From Bipolaris cookei (lineage: Eukaryota; Ascomycota; Dothideomycetes; Pleosporales; Pleosporaceae), in contig NRSV01000175.1 in assembly GCA_002286855.1 (NCBI GenBank), positions 1-17,408 of the forward strand: DNA of 17,408 nucleotides, written 5' to 3'. How positions within the stretch are numbered: position 1 is the first letter of the stretch; each line of letters begins with the position of its first letter. A program made the position numbers and the translations under genes. A model generated the notes under the pieces. It did not search any database, was not told where the DNA came from, and worked only from the letters and a program-made list of their open reading frames with translations. Positions 1 to 8,835 of the stretch are shown here, one piece after another.

Positions 1-419
1 GACAGTGGCTCCTAGACACATGCCTACTCGAGCACCTAAAAGTCGCGATCAAGATTGAGGCAACAGACACGACGGAGTGGAAACCATTCCACATACTCAG
101 CTCTTGACAAGGAGCTAGCTACACATACTCTGCTACCCCAAAGAGGGGCAACACAGTCAAAGGCGGCACGGGGAGGAGAAAGGACCGGGATAAGTAATGA
201 GAAGTGGTAGAGGTTTTTAAGCAGGATAATCTGCTATGTTTGCTCTACGCGCCTAGAAATAGAAAGATAGTGTTCATAGATCCGAAAGGAAACCAGGTAG
301 CACTTTAAATTGATTTATTATTGTTATAATTAAGGAAATAGCAAGCTAAATATCTAATTCATTTAAGCTAATAGAGTAATGTTGCGTTAAACCAATGTAC
401 AATAAGATGGAAGAGGTGT

Positions 420-461
420 GCAAGTTTGGTGGGGTGCGGCGTTCGCCCGTGGAACACGTTA
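420..461 (+). repeat. Relic Fot/pogo-type terminal inverted repeat
   Basis: The word CAAGTTTGGTGGGGTGC at 421-437 is identical to part of the right terminal repeat of the Fot/pogo element at 16862-16933. The stretch then ends in GTGGAACACGTTA, against GTGGAGCACGTTA at the end of that element. The intervening bases are related but diverged and shorter. The final TA matches the TA target preference of this family. This looks like one end of a related but distinct family member whose body would lie to the left; I see neither the partner end nor transposase sequence in 1-420. Confidence 0.55.
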
Positions 462-482
462 ACAGCCTAAAAAGGTTAGGTC

Positions 483-538
483 GGGGTTGAGTCGAGGGGA
501 GAGTTTTACATAAGCTAATCCAACCTCAACTCAGCCCC
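483..538. repeat. Imperfect inverted repeat (15-bp arms)
   Basis: GGGGTTGAGTCGAGG at 483-497 pairs with the complement of 524-538, which reads GGGGCTGAGTTGAGG. The arms match at 13 of 15 positions, the two differences are both C/T, and the loop is about 26 bases. It could be a decayed small palindromic element or chance. It lies just inside the relic terminal repeat. Confidence 0.4.
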
Positions 539-2110
539 AGTCTATTTACTACTATGTGTGAGGTAAATTGACTATTCTTCTTAGTGCTGTATTATGGTGC
601 AGAATTCTTGTTTTGGTGGGGTCTTAGCAAGTTTTCATCATATACTCGTATTGTTATTATTATTCCATTAGAGTCTATATATGCAGCTCGGGGCTATGTA
701 AGACTTTGGTCGTAGGCCGTTCCATTTTGTTTCTCTTCGTGTGGTACTACTGTGGTGCTTCGGCTTTTGTCTGTTCGCGGCTAGGCCTCTAGCAGACGCC
801 TGGTGCTAAAGAGCAGTTTGGTAAACAGGAAGAGATGTTAGATAGCTAGGCTATCTTCCAGCGGGCTCTTGCTTGGGGGAAGTAAGGAAACAAACAAATA
901 AAAAGAATATGAGAAATGTATGTTTGTGTTGTTTTTGGTTTGGTTTTCTTGCTGTTTTTGTTGTTTTGTTTTTAGTCTTGTTCTTGGCCTAGGTGTCACC
1001 GTCTTGTCCCTCCTCTCGTGCTGGTAATGAAAGCTAGTGTAGCTTTTATCCCAGCTGTGGTGTAAAGGAGAAGTGGCATTGTGAGCGTTTGCTGGTCGAG
1101 AGTTGCTTTTAGCTTCTTTCTTTTTGCGTTGTAGCCATATACTCGTAAGGTACATTATATTTTAGTGCTATCGTGGAGACCTTATCCCCATAAACTGAGG
1201 TGCAGAGACAAATGAAAGAGATTGAGACGAGCATCAAGTCATGGACTGACACCTTGGAGTCGACAGGTCCCAAGACTTGCAATCTTTTAGCTCGACAACA
1301 TCGGATGAAGTGTGGGTCGAAGACTAGTAATCTTTTAGATGCTCCTGGCAAGGCTCTGAAGAGCCGATCGAATGCCCGGACGTTGCAATACATAATTCTA
1401 TATTGAACCCCACTGTCAGGCAACCCATGGCAATAGTATGAACACTAGAGAGGCAGCTCCAGATGGAAAGATCTGCATCTTCCACGATATCTTGAGGGCA
1501 GAGAGCGCGCTGACATGATGACTAGTGGAGAACAGGCAAAAGGTAAGCCGGGGAAGCAGCGAGAAGGATGCACCAAAGCTCATTTAACCGCAAACAGTGG
1601 GGCCATTCCAACAGCACTGCGGCTGAGCCAAGCCTTGAAACTCGTAAATCTCTCTTCACACATTCCCTGGACACCAAAAAAACGACACAGTGGCTAACCT
1701 AGAATAGACTAGCAAAAATGTCATCATTTGTGCCCATGGGGTGCACAGTGCAGCGTGGCTTTCGGCTCACTCCCATATCCGCCCGTCTGCCGACCTACCT
1801 ACCCGTCTGCTAGCCGCCCGTCCACTTACCCGACCTTCCTAATTCCACGCTGATGATACTTGGCTCTAAACGACGGAATATCTTGGCAGCTGTAACTTGC
1901 GTAGTTGATGATGGTGCTAAGGTGTAATAGGAAAGTTGTGTGCAAGCGCGAGGTAAAGCAACAAATTCAGGAAATACGGCCTCTTATCGTGGGTTGAACG
2001 AGCCTTCTATTAAGAGTGAGGTACTTCGTTATTAGCTAAGGAATTTACGGATAAAAATAAACCTATAGTTCCAGGAAAACAGACTGGATGAATACTCATT
2101 CAGAAAGCGT

Positions 2111-2151
2111 GTAAGTTGTGAAACTCTACTTTGTATAACTAACCTACTCAG
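2111..2151 (+). other. Possible 5'UTR intron of the cns3-like gene
   Basis: GTAAGT at 2111, a perfect CTAAC branch-point word at 2139-2143 and TACTCAG ending at 2151 make a textbook but short (41 nt) fungal intron, 67 bases before the start codon at 2219. An ATG at 2088 opens a tiny upstream frame. If the intron is removed this frame ends at a TAA at 2158-2160, ahead of the main start. This is inferred from splice motifs only. Confidence 0.35.
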
Positions 2152-2218
2152 CCCGTTGTAATCAGCTATACAAGAACATTGCTAGTCCTCTTCTCAGTTC
2201 CCTTATCGCAGTGCAGTC

Positions 2219-4907
2219 ATGTCTCCCGCCCTGTTGTTGCCCCCTATGTCTGAGTCAGCCTATACTATCGTTCTCCACGGAAACGACGCAACTGGGAAAT
2301 CCACTCTTGTCCCCGCTCTCAGGGCGGCTGGTGAGGTCGTTTATGCTCGTGGGGACGAGGATCCTACACTAGAAGATGTTCTTATCGTCAGAAGCTTCGA
2401 CAAACTCACATTACAGCTTGTCGACGACCACCGTACCTCCCTTCCTACATCGTACACAGATAAAGATGGGGTTCAGCGCAGAATCGTGCGGATTATTCTT
2501 GATGCTGACCTCTCTGTCCTTCAAGCGCGGCTTATGAAGCGGCCGAGCATAGACAAGTGGGAGACTGAAAAATCTCTCTTCTACTTCCGCGCGCGATTCC
2601 TTGTATGTTCTTTTCATTTCACTTTACTATTTGGTAAAATTAATGAGTTTTCAGGAATTAGCTGCGTTCTACGGCCTGCCCGTCGTGGATACCGGAAAGA
2701 AGGGCGTTGACGAAACTGTCTCTGAGATTATTACCCTCGCCAGCAATCCCAAGGTCCTCGCGCTCTTCTCTATGCTTGCCTTGCGCACACTAACTTCTAA
2801 CGACGTCGCTTCCTTAGCTAATCGCCGCGCGGTGATTCCAGGAGTAGACTACACCCAGCGGCTAGAAGAGATCATCGCCACCGAGTGCGGCGGGGCGTCC
2901 ATCTTTACACCTGAAGACGTTCGTGCTCAATGCTCTCGCGACCCCGGCCTCGTGCATGCGCTCGTGAACCACTACGACGACTTACACGATGAAAATATCT
3001 CCCTGCGCCTTCGTCTGCTCGGTGAGGGCGAGTCGAAGCAAATCTACAAGGTCGAGACTTCTCTGACCCGTCACTTCGACAATCAGATTCTTATCTTCCT
3101 TAAGCCGACTATCTACTCGCACAGCAAGCAGGCAACCGCAGAGATTGGAGGTCTTAGTGCAATCCGTGCAACTGGCTCCCGTCTCTTCCTTGAGATGCTC
3201 CATCGCGCAGGAATCAGCCATACGTACAGAGGCCTGAACGCGCATGGGCTTATCTGGGCGCATAGTACTGAGATTACGCCGATTGAGACCGTGTACAAGC
3301 AAGTTTGCACGGGGACAGACAAGCATTCCTTCTTCGGCATACTCGCCAATCCCAGTGTTACATTGCCAACGGGTCACTATAGGCGTGGGCCGTACGTCCG
3401 TTTCGACTGGCGGAACCCGAACCATACGTACAAGGGCACTAATCCTGCGACGCACCCGTTCTACCATCTCATGGAAGTGTCTGTTGGTAAGGATTTCTTC
3501 TACAACAACTACCTGACGGCGCGCGCAAAGTCGTTTGGGGACAAGTGTGTACCGGAGGAGCTCGTGCACAGCATGCAGACGGTCGAGTCGTCGGTGGACT
3601 CGACGATACGCGTCTTCTTCACGATCCAGCACTATCTTCACCAGATCGGGCTCGAGGTACAGGACGGATGCATTATGCTCGACCAGACGGGGCATTCGGT
3701 GTGGTCCGAGATCAATCAGGACTGCATGCGCATCAAGCGGCGCGGCGTCACAAATGCGAACGGCCAGGATGCATTCGACAAGGACGTCTGGCGGACGGGC
3801 GGCAGCTGTGTGGAAGAGATGATTGTCGACAAATGGACCCAGCTCAACCAGCTCCTCCACGCGCACCTTGCGGGCCGCCCATTCCACGAACACGAGATGG
3901 TTGCCCCGTACGAGCCATACGGCCTGCACGCGCGCGAAGTGCTCGCAGACCGGACGCTGACACTGACTCCACGCTACCGGGCGCTATACGAGCGCCTTGC
4001 CGCACACGATCGCTCCCGCCGCCGGGCTGTGTCGAGGGACGAGGGCGCATCGGAGCGTCTGCTCGCGCTTATGCAGGCCCATGTCTGGCAGCTTACCGCC
4101 GCCGTTCCGCCCCACGATTCGCATGAGGAGGCGGGGGCCATGGTTCAGCTCGCGAACACATACGCCCGCCGAGTCGGACTGTCACCAGCGCAGGTGAGCG
4201 CACTCAGTAACGCGGATGCGGATGCGGATGCGGATACCGACGTCGTGCTCGCGCGAGCAGTCACCCCGCGAGGCTCCATGGCCATTGGCGTGACGGCGAG
4301 CAAGTACAAAGACAAAACGGATCATTTCGCCCTCACCCAGCTCGGCATAAAGCTCATCCGCCCCGCGGGCCGCTGCCTGCGCGTCGACTATGAGATTGTC
4401 GACGCCGCCAAGTTCGTCAAGGCGTTCGGCGAGGGCGTGCATGTGCATTTCGTATCTGCGAAGCCAAAGGACATGCCGGGCCTCCTTGCGCAAGGCACGC
4501 TCGACAGGGCGGTGATATACAGCTCGGTCATGGACAACTTTCCCACTGTCGCCCGCCTCGTCGCTTCGGTACCAGATACGGACATCTCGCTCGCACTCAT
4601 CAGCCGGCGTGGTCAGCAAATCAACCCGCGCGCATGGACTGCGGACAATCCCGCACGCATTGCAGCGGAGCATGTGCGGATGGTGCGAACATACCTTGCC
4701 AGCCTTGGCATACCGCGGGACACGTACAAGATCGACCACGTACTCGGCTCCTCTGAATCATACCTAGTGAACGACCCACGTGAGACATATCTTCTTTGCG
4801 ATGCTATCGTGTTTACTGGCAACACGCTCCAAGAGAACAACCTTGAGGTCTGGCAGGTCGTTAAAGGCAAAGGCGATATCGTCGTCGGCCTCTATCGGCG
4901 ACTTTGA
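2219..4907 (+). CDS. Cns3-like trifunctional fusion: nucleoside kinase, SAICAR synthetase-like, HisG-like
   Basis: The joined exons 2219-2602 and 2655-4907 give 878 residues. Residues about 15-170 are a thymidylate/nucleoside-kinase-like fold with a P-loop, GNDATGKST, at 21-29. Residues about 240-500 resemble SAICAR synthetase (PurC): a GEGESKQIY nucleotide-binding strand at 251-259 (compare the GKxKxIY type) and a WSEINQD acidic segment at 478-484. After a linker with an Ala-Asp repeat (648-655), residues 670-878 resemble short-form HisG, with SAKPKDMP, RIAAEHVRMV and a C-terminal FTGNTLQENNL phosphoribosyl-binding loop near 848-858. Known: Cordyceps Cns3 joins a kinase to HisG and acts in cordycepin and pentostatin synthesis; Streptomyces PenA and PenC are HisG- and PurC-like. 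Inferred: this is a cns3 homologue working on adenosine/ATP-derived precursors, probably cytosolic, since I see no signal peptide or membrane segment. The start at 2219 has G at -3; a second Met at codon 10 also precedes the P-loop. The frame is intact and rich in G/C at third positions, unlike the flanks. No pathway partner is adjacent. Confidence 0.8.
2603..2654 (+). other. Intron of the cns3-like gene (52 nt)
   Basis: GTATGT at 2603 and TTTTCAG ending at 2654 delimit a 52-nt intron. It falls between codons. Removing it joins a kinase helix ending FYFRARFL to ELAAFYGLPVVDTG, a continuous stretch of the kinase-like domain, whereas unspliced reading stops at 2710. The branch point is weak: TTAAT near 2640 is the best candidate. 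Confidence 0.85.
4212..4235 (+). repeat. Coding hexanucleotide repeat (GCGGAT)x4
   Basis: Four perfect GCGGAT units encode alternating Ala-Asp at residues 648-655, in the linker between the PurC-like and HisG-like domains. The unit is six bases, so changes in copy number would keep the frame and only alter linker length and charge. Confidence 0.9.
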
Positions 4908-5597
4908 CTAAGCGTACCTCACGGGTGAGGGCAGAAGTGATCTGACCCAGTCCTTCTATATCGCGTTAGTGATATGCGCTGACTGTCTGAATGAGTTGAT
5001 TCATCATTCTCAGCGCCAGAATTCTCTCTATCCAGCTCTCTCCTGTTTTCTTCTAGCATCGTGACAACAGCTTCTAGCACAACACTATGAAAGCTTGACG
5101 GGTAGCTTGCTGTCAGGCATGGCTAAGATATATGTAGTGACAGAACTGGGTGCAAGATAAGAGAATATTTGGCTAGTTTTCGATAGTCTGTGCGTATGGT
5201 GAGATGTAGGTATCTACAGCAGGCTCACAAGAAACAGGTAGTCTGTTGAATTGACACAAGGTAGTACACTTACCAGTGCAACTCATTCGGCTAACGCACA
5301 GTAGCGCCGGCCTTATTCCACTTTGGGCAAATGGCAGGGTTCATTATCAGAAAACAACTGGTTCGAAAAATAGTATGTATAGTTGGTTGGTTAGTCGGTT
5401 GGCTACTCTGACAGCCCGGCTGGCGTGCTGAAGGAAGGGTACAGCTTTAGCTGCACATTTGCGGACTGCTTCATCATTGGGGTCCTGTGGAGCTGTACAC
5501 GCCATGCTGGATAGTCAAACTTTTGCAGAGCTAGGATGATAGTCAAGGCAGGCCTTGACTGAGCGAATGCCACTCATACTACAATATGTCGCAGACT

Positions 5598-5707
5598 ATG
5601 CAAGGATATATCGATATGAGTTACATCCGATGTTATGCCAGGACATATCGGCATGAATTACGGCCAACACTATGCCAGGATATATCGGCATGGGCTACAG
5701 CCGATGT
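5598..5707 (+). repeat. 37-bp tandem repeat, three copies
   Basis: Copies start at 5598, 5635 and 5672. Each begins ATGCmAGGAyATATCG followed by a variable second half, and the third is cut at about 36 bases. The first 20 bases are the most conserved. Part of the unit is self-complementary (GATATATC-like cores, and CATG or CGATATG words). All three copies start with ATG and have no stop in two frames, which produces spurious short open frames. Confidence 0.8.
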
Positions 5708-5831
5708 ATGTCGATATTCTACATGTAACAAGCCCCTGCAATGGTCGTGTACAAAAGACAGTTGTAGAGAGCACAACATCAAAAAAAAAGAAGAAGATCA
5801 TACATACAAGACACACAATACACTCATCAAT

Positions 5832-5895
5832 TCACCGCACGTACGCGTGCAACAAACAAAAACCTCCATTTTCTCACCGCACCTACGCGTGCGAC
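5832..5895 (+). repeat. Spaced 22-bp direct repeat with near-palindromic core
   Basis: TCACCGCACGTACGCGTGC (5832-5850) recurs as TCACCGCACCTACGCGTGC (5874-5892), with 42 bases between starts and a single difference over these 19 bases; the match continues with ACA after one mismatch. The GCAC...GTGC core is close to palindromic. Function unknown. Confidence 0.6.
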
Positions 5896-6288
5896 ACAAT
5901 ATTATCCGATGTTGCATTTTGTGGCGTTGAATTTGTGGTGTTGCACCTGCCACACGACTAATCAGCCAATCAGCGACTAGCGCCAACTATAGCCATACTC
6001 AACACCATACTCAACACCAACAGTATCTATCGCGATATTTGCTGATACCCATTGCTGCCAACCAATACCGCAGTTTTCTTAGTATAGTGGTCGCCATACT
6101 TGAGGTGCATAGCGGCGCAGCAACAATTGACGTCATGATATCGCGATATCTGCGGCTGGTGTTACAGTCACCGGCCAGTGTCTACTCGCTACTCACCACT
6201 CATCGGTTCAATTGTAGGTTTTTTACAGATTCTGCGCGCTTCTATCACCACCTACAGCCGCTTTCTGGGTACTATATAAGGAGCTCCC

Positions 6289-8803
6289 CAGTGATCGGAA
6301 TGGTCCGGTATGAGTTGGTATTGGTATCGTATATACCGCCAAGACCTGGTATGGTTTGAGAAGATCTCAATACCATGTTATTACCGGTAAACCAGGTCAA
6401 ACCGGTAGGGCTAAAAATGAGCCGAGGTTAAGAAGCTCGAGGCAGCAGGCGGCTGGATTCCCGACTAAACTGGCTAGTGCATCCGAAGAAATTCTTAACC
6501 TGAACTGACAATCGTAGTCTACAATAGCCTCTTATATCATTATCATGGAATCTCCAGTTCCAGTCTCGCCGTCATGGTTGACGAAACGTTCAGCGCCAAT
6601 GCCCTTCAGAACTCCTACATCATCACCTGCTCCCACATTACTTGTCTCGACACCATCACCTGCCCCTATTCAATATCCCGAACCTCCACATAAGTTTGTA
6701 CAAGACCACATCACATACCTGAATCGCGCGAAGACGACAAAGAAGGCAGCTCGTCTAGGCTCATCGCATGTATGGAAGTATGGCCTCCATTACATTCGAG
6801 ACAGTGATAAGAAGGAGGTGTATTACTGTCACGAGTGTGCTGTCGGAAAGTTTAGGCAAGAGCTGTTTGTTATCAACGGCACGTCTGGAGTGAGAAATCA
6901 TCTTCAACAAAAGCACCAGATTGATCCCAAGAGTGGTATCAAGAATCATAGCTCGACACGGAAGTCTGTACTAGAGCAGCAGAAGAGCGCGGCTACTACT
7001 AATACCTTCTTCTGGAAAGACTTAATTGAGAAATTTAAAGAGCCTTTAATTCGGTGGATTGTGTACTGCCACATTTCTTTCTTTCAATTAGAAAATCAGT
7101 ATTTCCGAGAACTACTCTTCTTTTTGAATCCGGCACTTCTCAACCACCTCCCAAAGGCAGCAAAAACTATTCGAAGTTGGGTTATGGATGCGTTTCTCTC
7201 GAAGAAGCAACGGCTTAGAGACGACCTCCAGCACTTGCGGAGTAGAATCTCCATCTCCTTTGACCTCTGGACTTCGCCAAACCCTTACGCTATCCTAGGT
7301 GTCATCGCCATGTGGATTGACGCTACCGGCAAGCGGCGAACTATCGTTTTGGGTTTACGACGTGTGTACGGCGAACACACTGGCGAAAACATTGGATCAG
7401 TTGTCCTTGAATTGCTGAGAGAATATGATATTGGCGGAGATCGGATTGGATACTTCATGCTGGATAATGCCTTGTCAAACGATACCGCTGTTGAGTTCAT
7501 ACTCAAGGATCTTTGCCCATGGATGAATTCAAAACAACGTCGCTACCGCCGGCTGCGTTCCCTAGGCCACATTATCAACCTCTGCTGCCAGGCGTTCCTC
7601 ATGGGTCGGAACTGTGAAAAGTATGTAGCAAAGCTTGAAAAGCACTATCAACGTGGAGACTATACGAAAGTAGAAGAGCTCTGGAAAAGATTTGGATGTT
7701 TAGGTCGGCTTCACAACCTCGTGCGGTACATTAGGCTGACTCCGCAATGGCGTGAGGAGTTTGCTGCGATAATTATCGGCGGAGACCTTGCTGAATTCGA
7801 TAGGCTCGAGCTTATCCAGAACAACTCAACACGCTGGAACTCATGGTTTCGTTCGATTACACGTGCATTGAATGTGCGCAAACGTTTAGAGCTCTTCTCG
7901 GCTCGCCATGTACCTGGGAAGGGCTCTTATGAGATTGCAAACTCCAAACTTGACGGACAGCACTGGTTCGAGCTTGAAAAGATTGAACTTGCCCTAAAAG
8001 ACTTCTACGCTGCAACTTTGCTTTGTGAGGGGAAAGGGACTTCCCTCGCTGACTGTTTCTCAACCTTGGACTGCCTTCTTCGAGAAATAAACGAGACGAA
8101 AGATCACTACTATAACATCCACACCGAAGACGACAATAACTTCACATGGAAGTACCTCCAAAGTTGTGCAGGTGCCGCGTGGTTAAAATGCGAGGAATAT
8201 TACAACAATCAGCAACTGAGTTGGCAGCATCGATTCCCTGAAGATACTGATCTTCCACCAGCGTACTATGCAGTTCAAATACTCGATCCATATCGCAAGT
8301 GGGTATGGTTCAGGCAAGAATGGGTTCTCGAAGGTGACGAAGAAAAGTAGAGGTGGTTTCATAACGCACAATCGGCCGTGAAGCAGCTCTGGGAGACAGA
8401 GTACAAGGGAAGGTACCCTGTCGAGATGCTGCCACCACCAGCTAGAAAGGAGAGAGATCCTGACCCAGCATTTGATCGCCAGCGGGAACATAAGCGCATT
8501 CGAATAGACGCTCCGGTCTCTATAACTGATTTTTATGAACAGTACATCTCTACTGACCGGCTTCATGACGAAGAGGTAGGTTGCGATGAGGCTATTGCGT
8601 ACTGGCTATCTCGCTACGACTCTGAAAGAGATCTTGCTCGCTTCGCTCTAGACATGTTTGCGATCTCGCCTATGTCAGATGAATGCGAACGTCTTTTTAG
8701 TAGCGCGAGGCTTACTGTTGTCGAACGCCGTGGTAGGTTGAAGGCAGATATTTGTCAGAAGTAGGTGTCAGCCTGGTACCGCAGTTCTGACGATTTACGG
8801 TGA
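6289..8803 (+). mobile_element. hAT transposon hAT-1, right end missing
   Basis: The transposase frame (6545-8803) identifies a hAT element. A plausible left end is the CAGTGATCGGAATGGTCC at 6289, because hAT termini commonly begin CAG(T/A)G. It is followed by a dense subterminal patch (6297-6410) of CCGGTA, ACCTGGT and ACCAGGT words in both orientations, typical of transposase-binding arrays. No matching inverted copy is present to the right. The coding end at 8803 is followed within about 30 bases by copia sequence, so the right end was lost, and no target duplication can be scored. The left boundary is therefore provisional. Confidence 0.6.
6545..8803 (+). pseudogene. hAT transposase with two nonsense codons (hAT-1)
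   Basis: A single frame of 753 codons is broken only by TAG at 8348-8350 and TAG at 8762-8764, and ends at TGA 8801-8803. After a proline/serine-rich N-terminus comes a BED-type zinc finger (about residues 75-125; CHEC, then HLQQKH). The RNase-H-like core shows SFDLWTS (Asp240) and FMLDNALSNDTAV (Asp307), then LGHIINL and STRWNSW. The C-terminal dimerisation region (YWLSRY...FALDMFAISPMSDECERLFS) carries the expected Glu at codon 715. Both stops could be former TGG (Trp) codons changed G-to-A, that is TpG to TpA, but other ancestors are possible. The element is probably unable to move itself, since the first stop removes the dimerisation region and the last catalytic Glu. Confidence 0.9.
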
Positions 8804-8835
8804 ACCGCATCCTCACGTGACTCTTGGTCATCTGC

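Larger units (their letters stand above)
1..2218. other. Upstream stretch without a supported gene
   Basis: I find no gene here that I can defend. Short open frames exist on both strands at 838-1423 and 1515-1697, but they are low in complexity or resemble nothing I know. An open frame of about 34 codons enters from the left edge and stops at 105-107; it could be the end of something outside the window. A T/G-rich low-complexity run lies at about 921-976, and a C-rich stretch with repeated CCCGTC words lies at about 1778-1835. Two similar 20-base words (about 1271 and 1321, both with AATCTTTTAG) are spaced 50 bases apart. The relic terminal repeat, inverted repeat and possible 5'UTR intron in this stretch are listed separately. 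Confidence 0.6.
4908..6288. other. Intergenic stretch without a supported gene
   Basis: The open frames here are short and unlike any protein I know, and several are created by the tandem repeats at 5598-5707 and 5832-5895. A 12-base unit, CATACTCAACAC, occurs twice in tandem at about 5994-6017. GATATCGCGATATC at about 6137 is a perfect 14-base palindrome. A TATA-like word, TATATAAG, lies at 6273-6280, just before the presumed left end of hAT-1. The first few hundred bases presumably hold the 3'UTR of the cns3-like gene, but I see no clear AATAAA signal. Confidence 0.6.

Noticed and set aside
3..107. Open frame entering from the left edge (starts QWLLDTCLLEHLKV)
   Set aside because: It looks protein-like, but 34 codons are too few to assign, and I could not match it to a transposon or host family.
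838..1423. Two minus-strand open frames and a plus-strand one at 1200-1406
   Set aside because: They overlap each other, the compositions look translated from low-complexity T/G-rich DNA, and I recognise no motif.
2982..3929. Long antisense open frame (315 codons) across the cns3-like gene, with others at 3545-4126 and 4182-4739
   Set aside because: The GC-rich coding strand leaves few antisense stops. The translations are Arg/Val-rich and unlike any family, while the sense frame carries clear domains.
2219..4907. Recent direct transfer of this gene from a bacterium
   Set aside because: Bacterial relatives of the parts exist, but the gene has a fungal intron and the kinase-HisG fusion is already known in fungi. 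Composition alone does not decide it.
5586..5961. Overlapping short plus-strand frames
   Set aside because: They arise from the ATG-starting 37-bp tandem repeat and continue into non-coding sequence with no recognisable motif.
8804..8835. Right terminal repeat of hAT-1
   Set aside because: I looked for the reverse complement of CAGTGATCGGAATGG here and further right and found none, so the element is reported as truncated.
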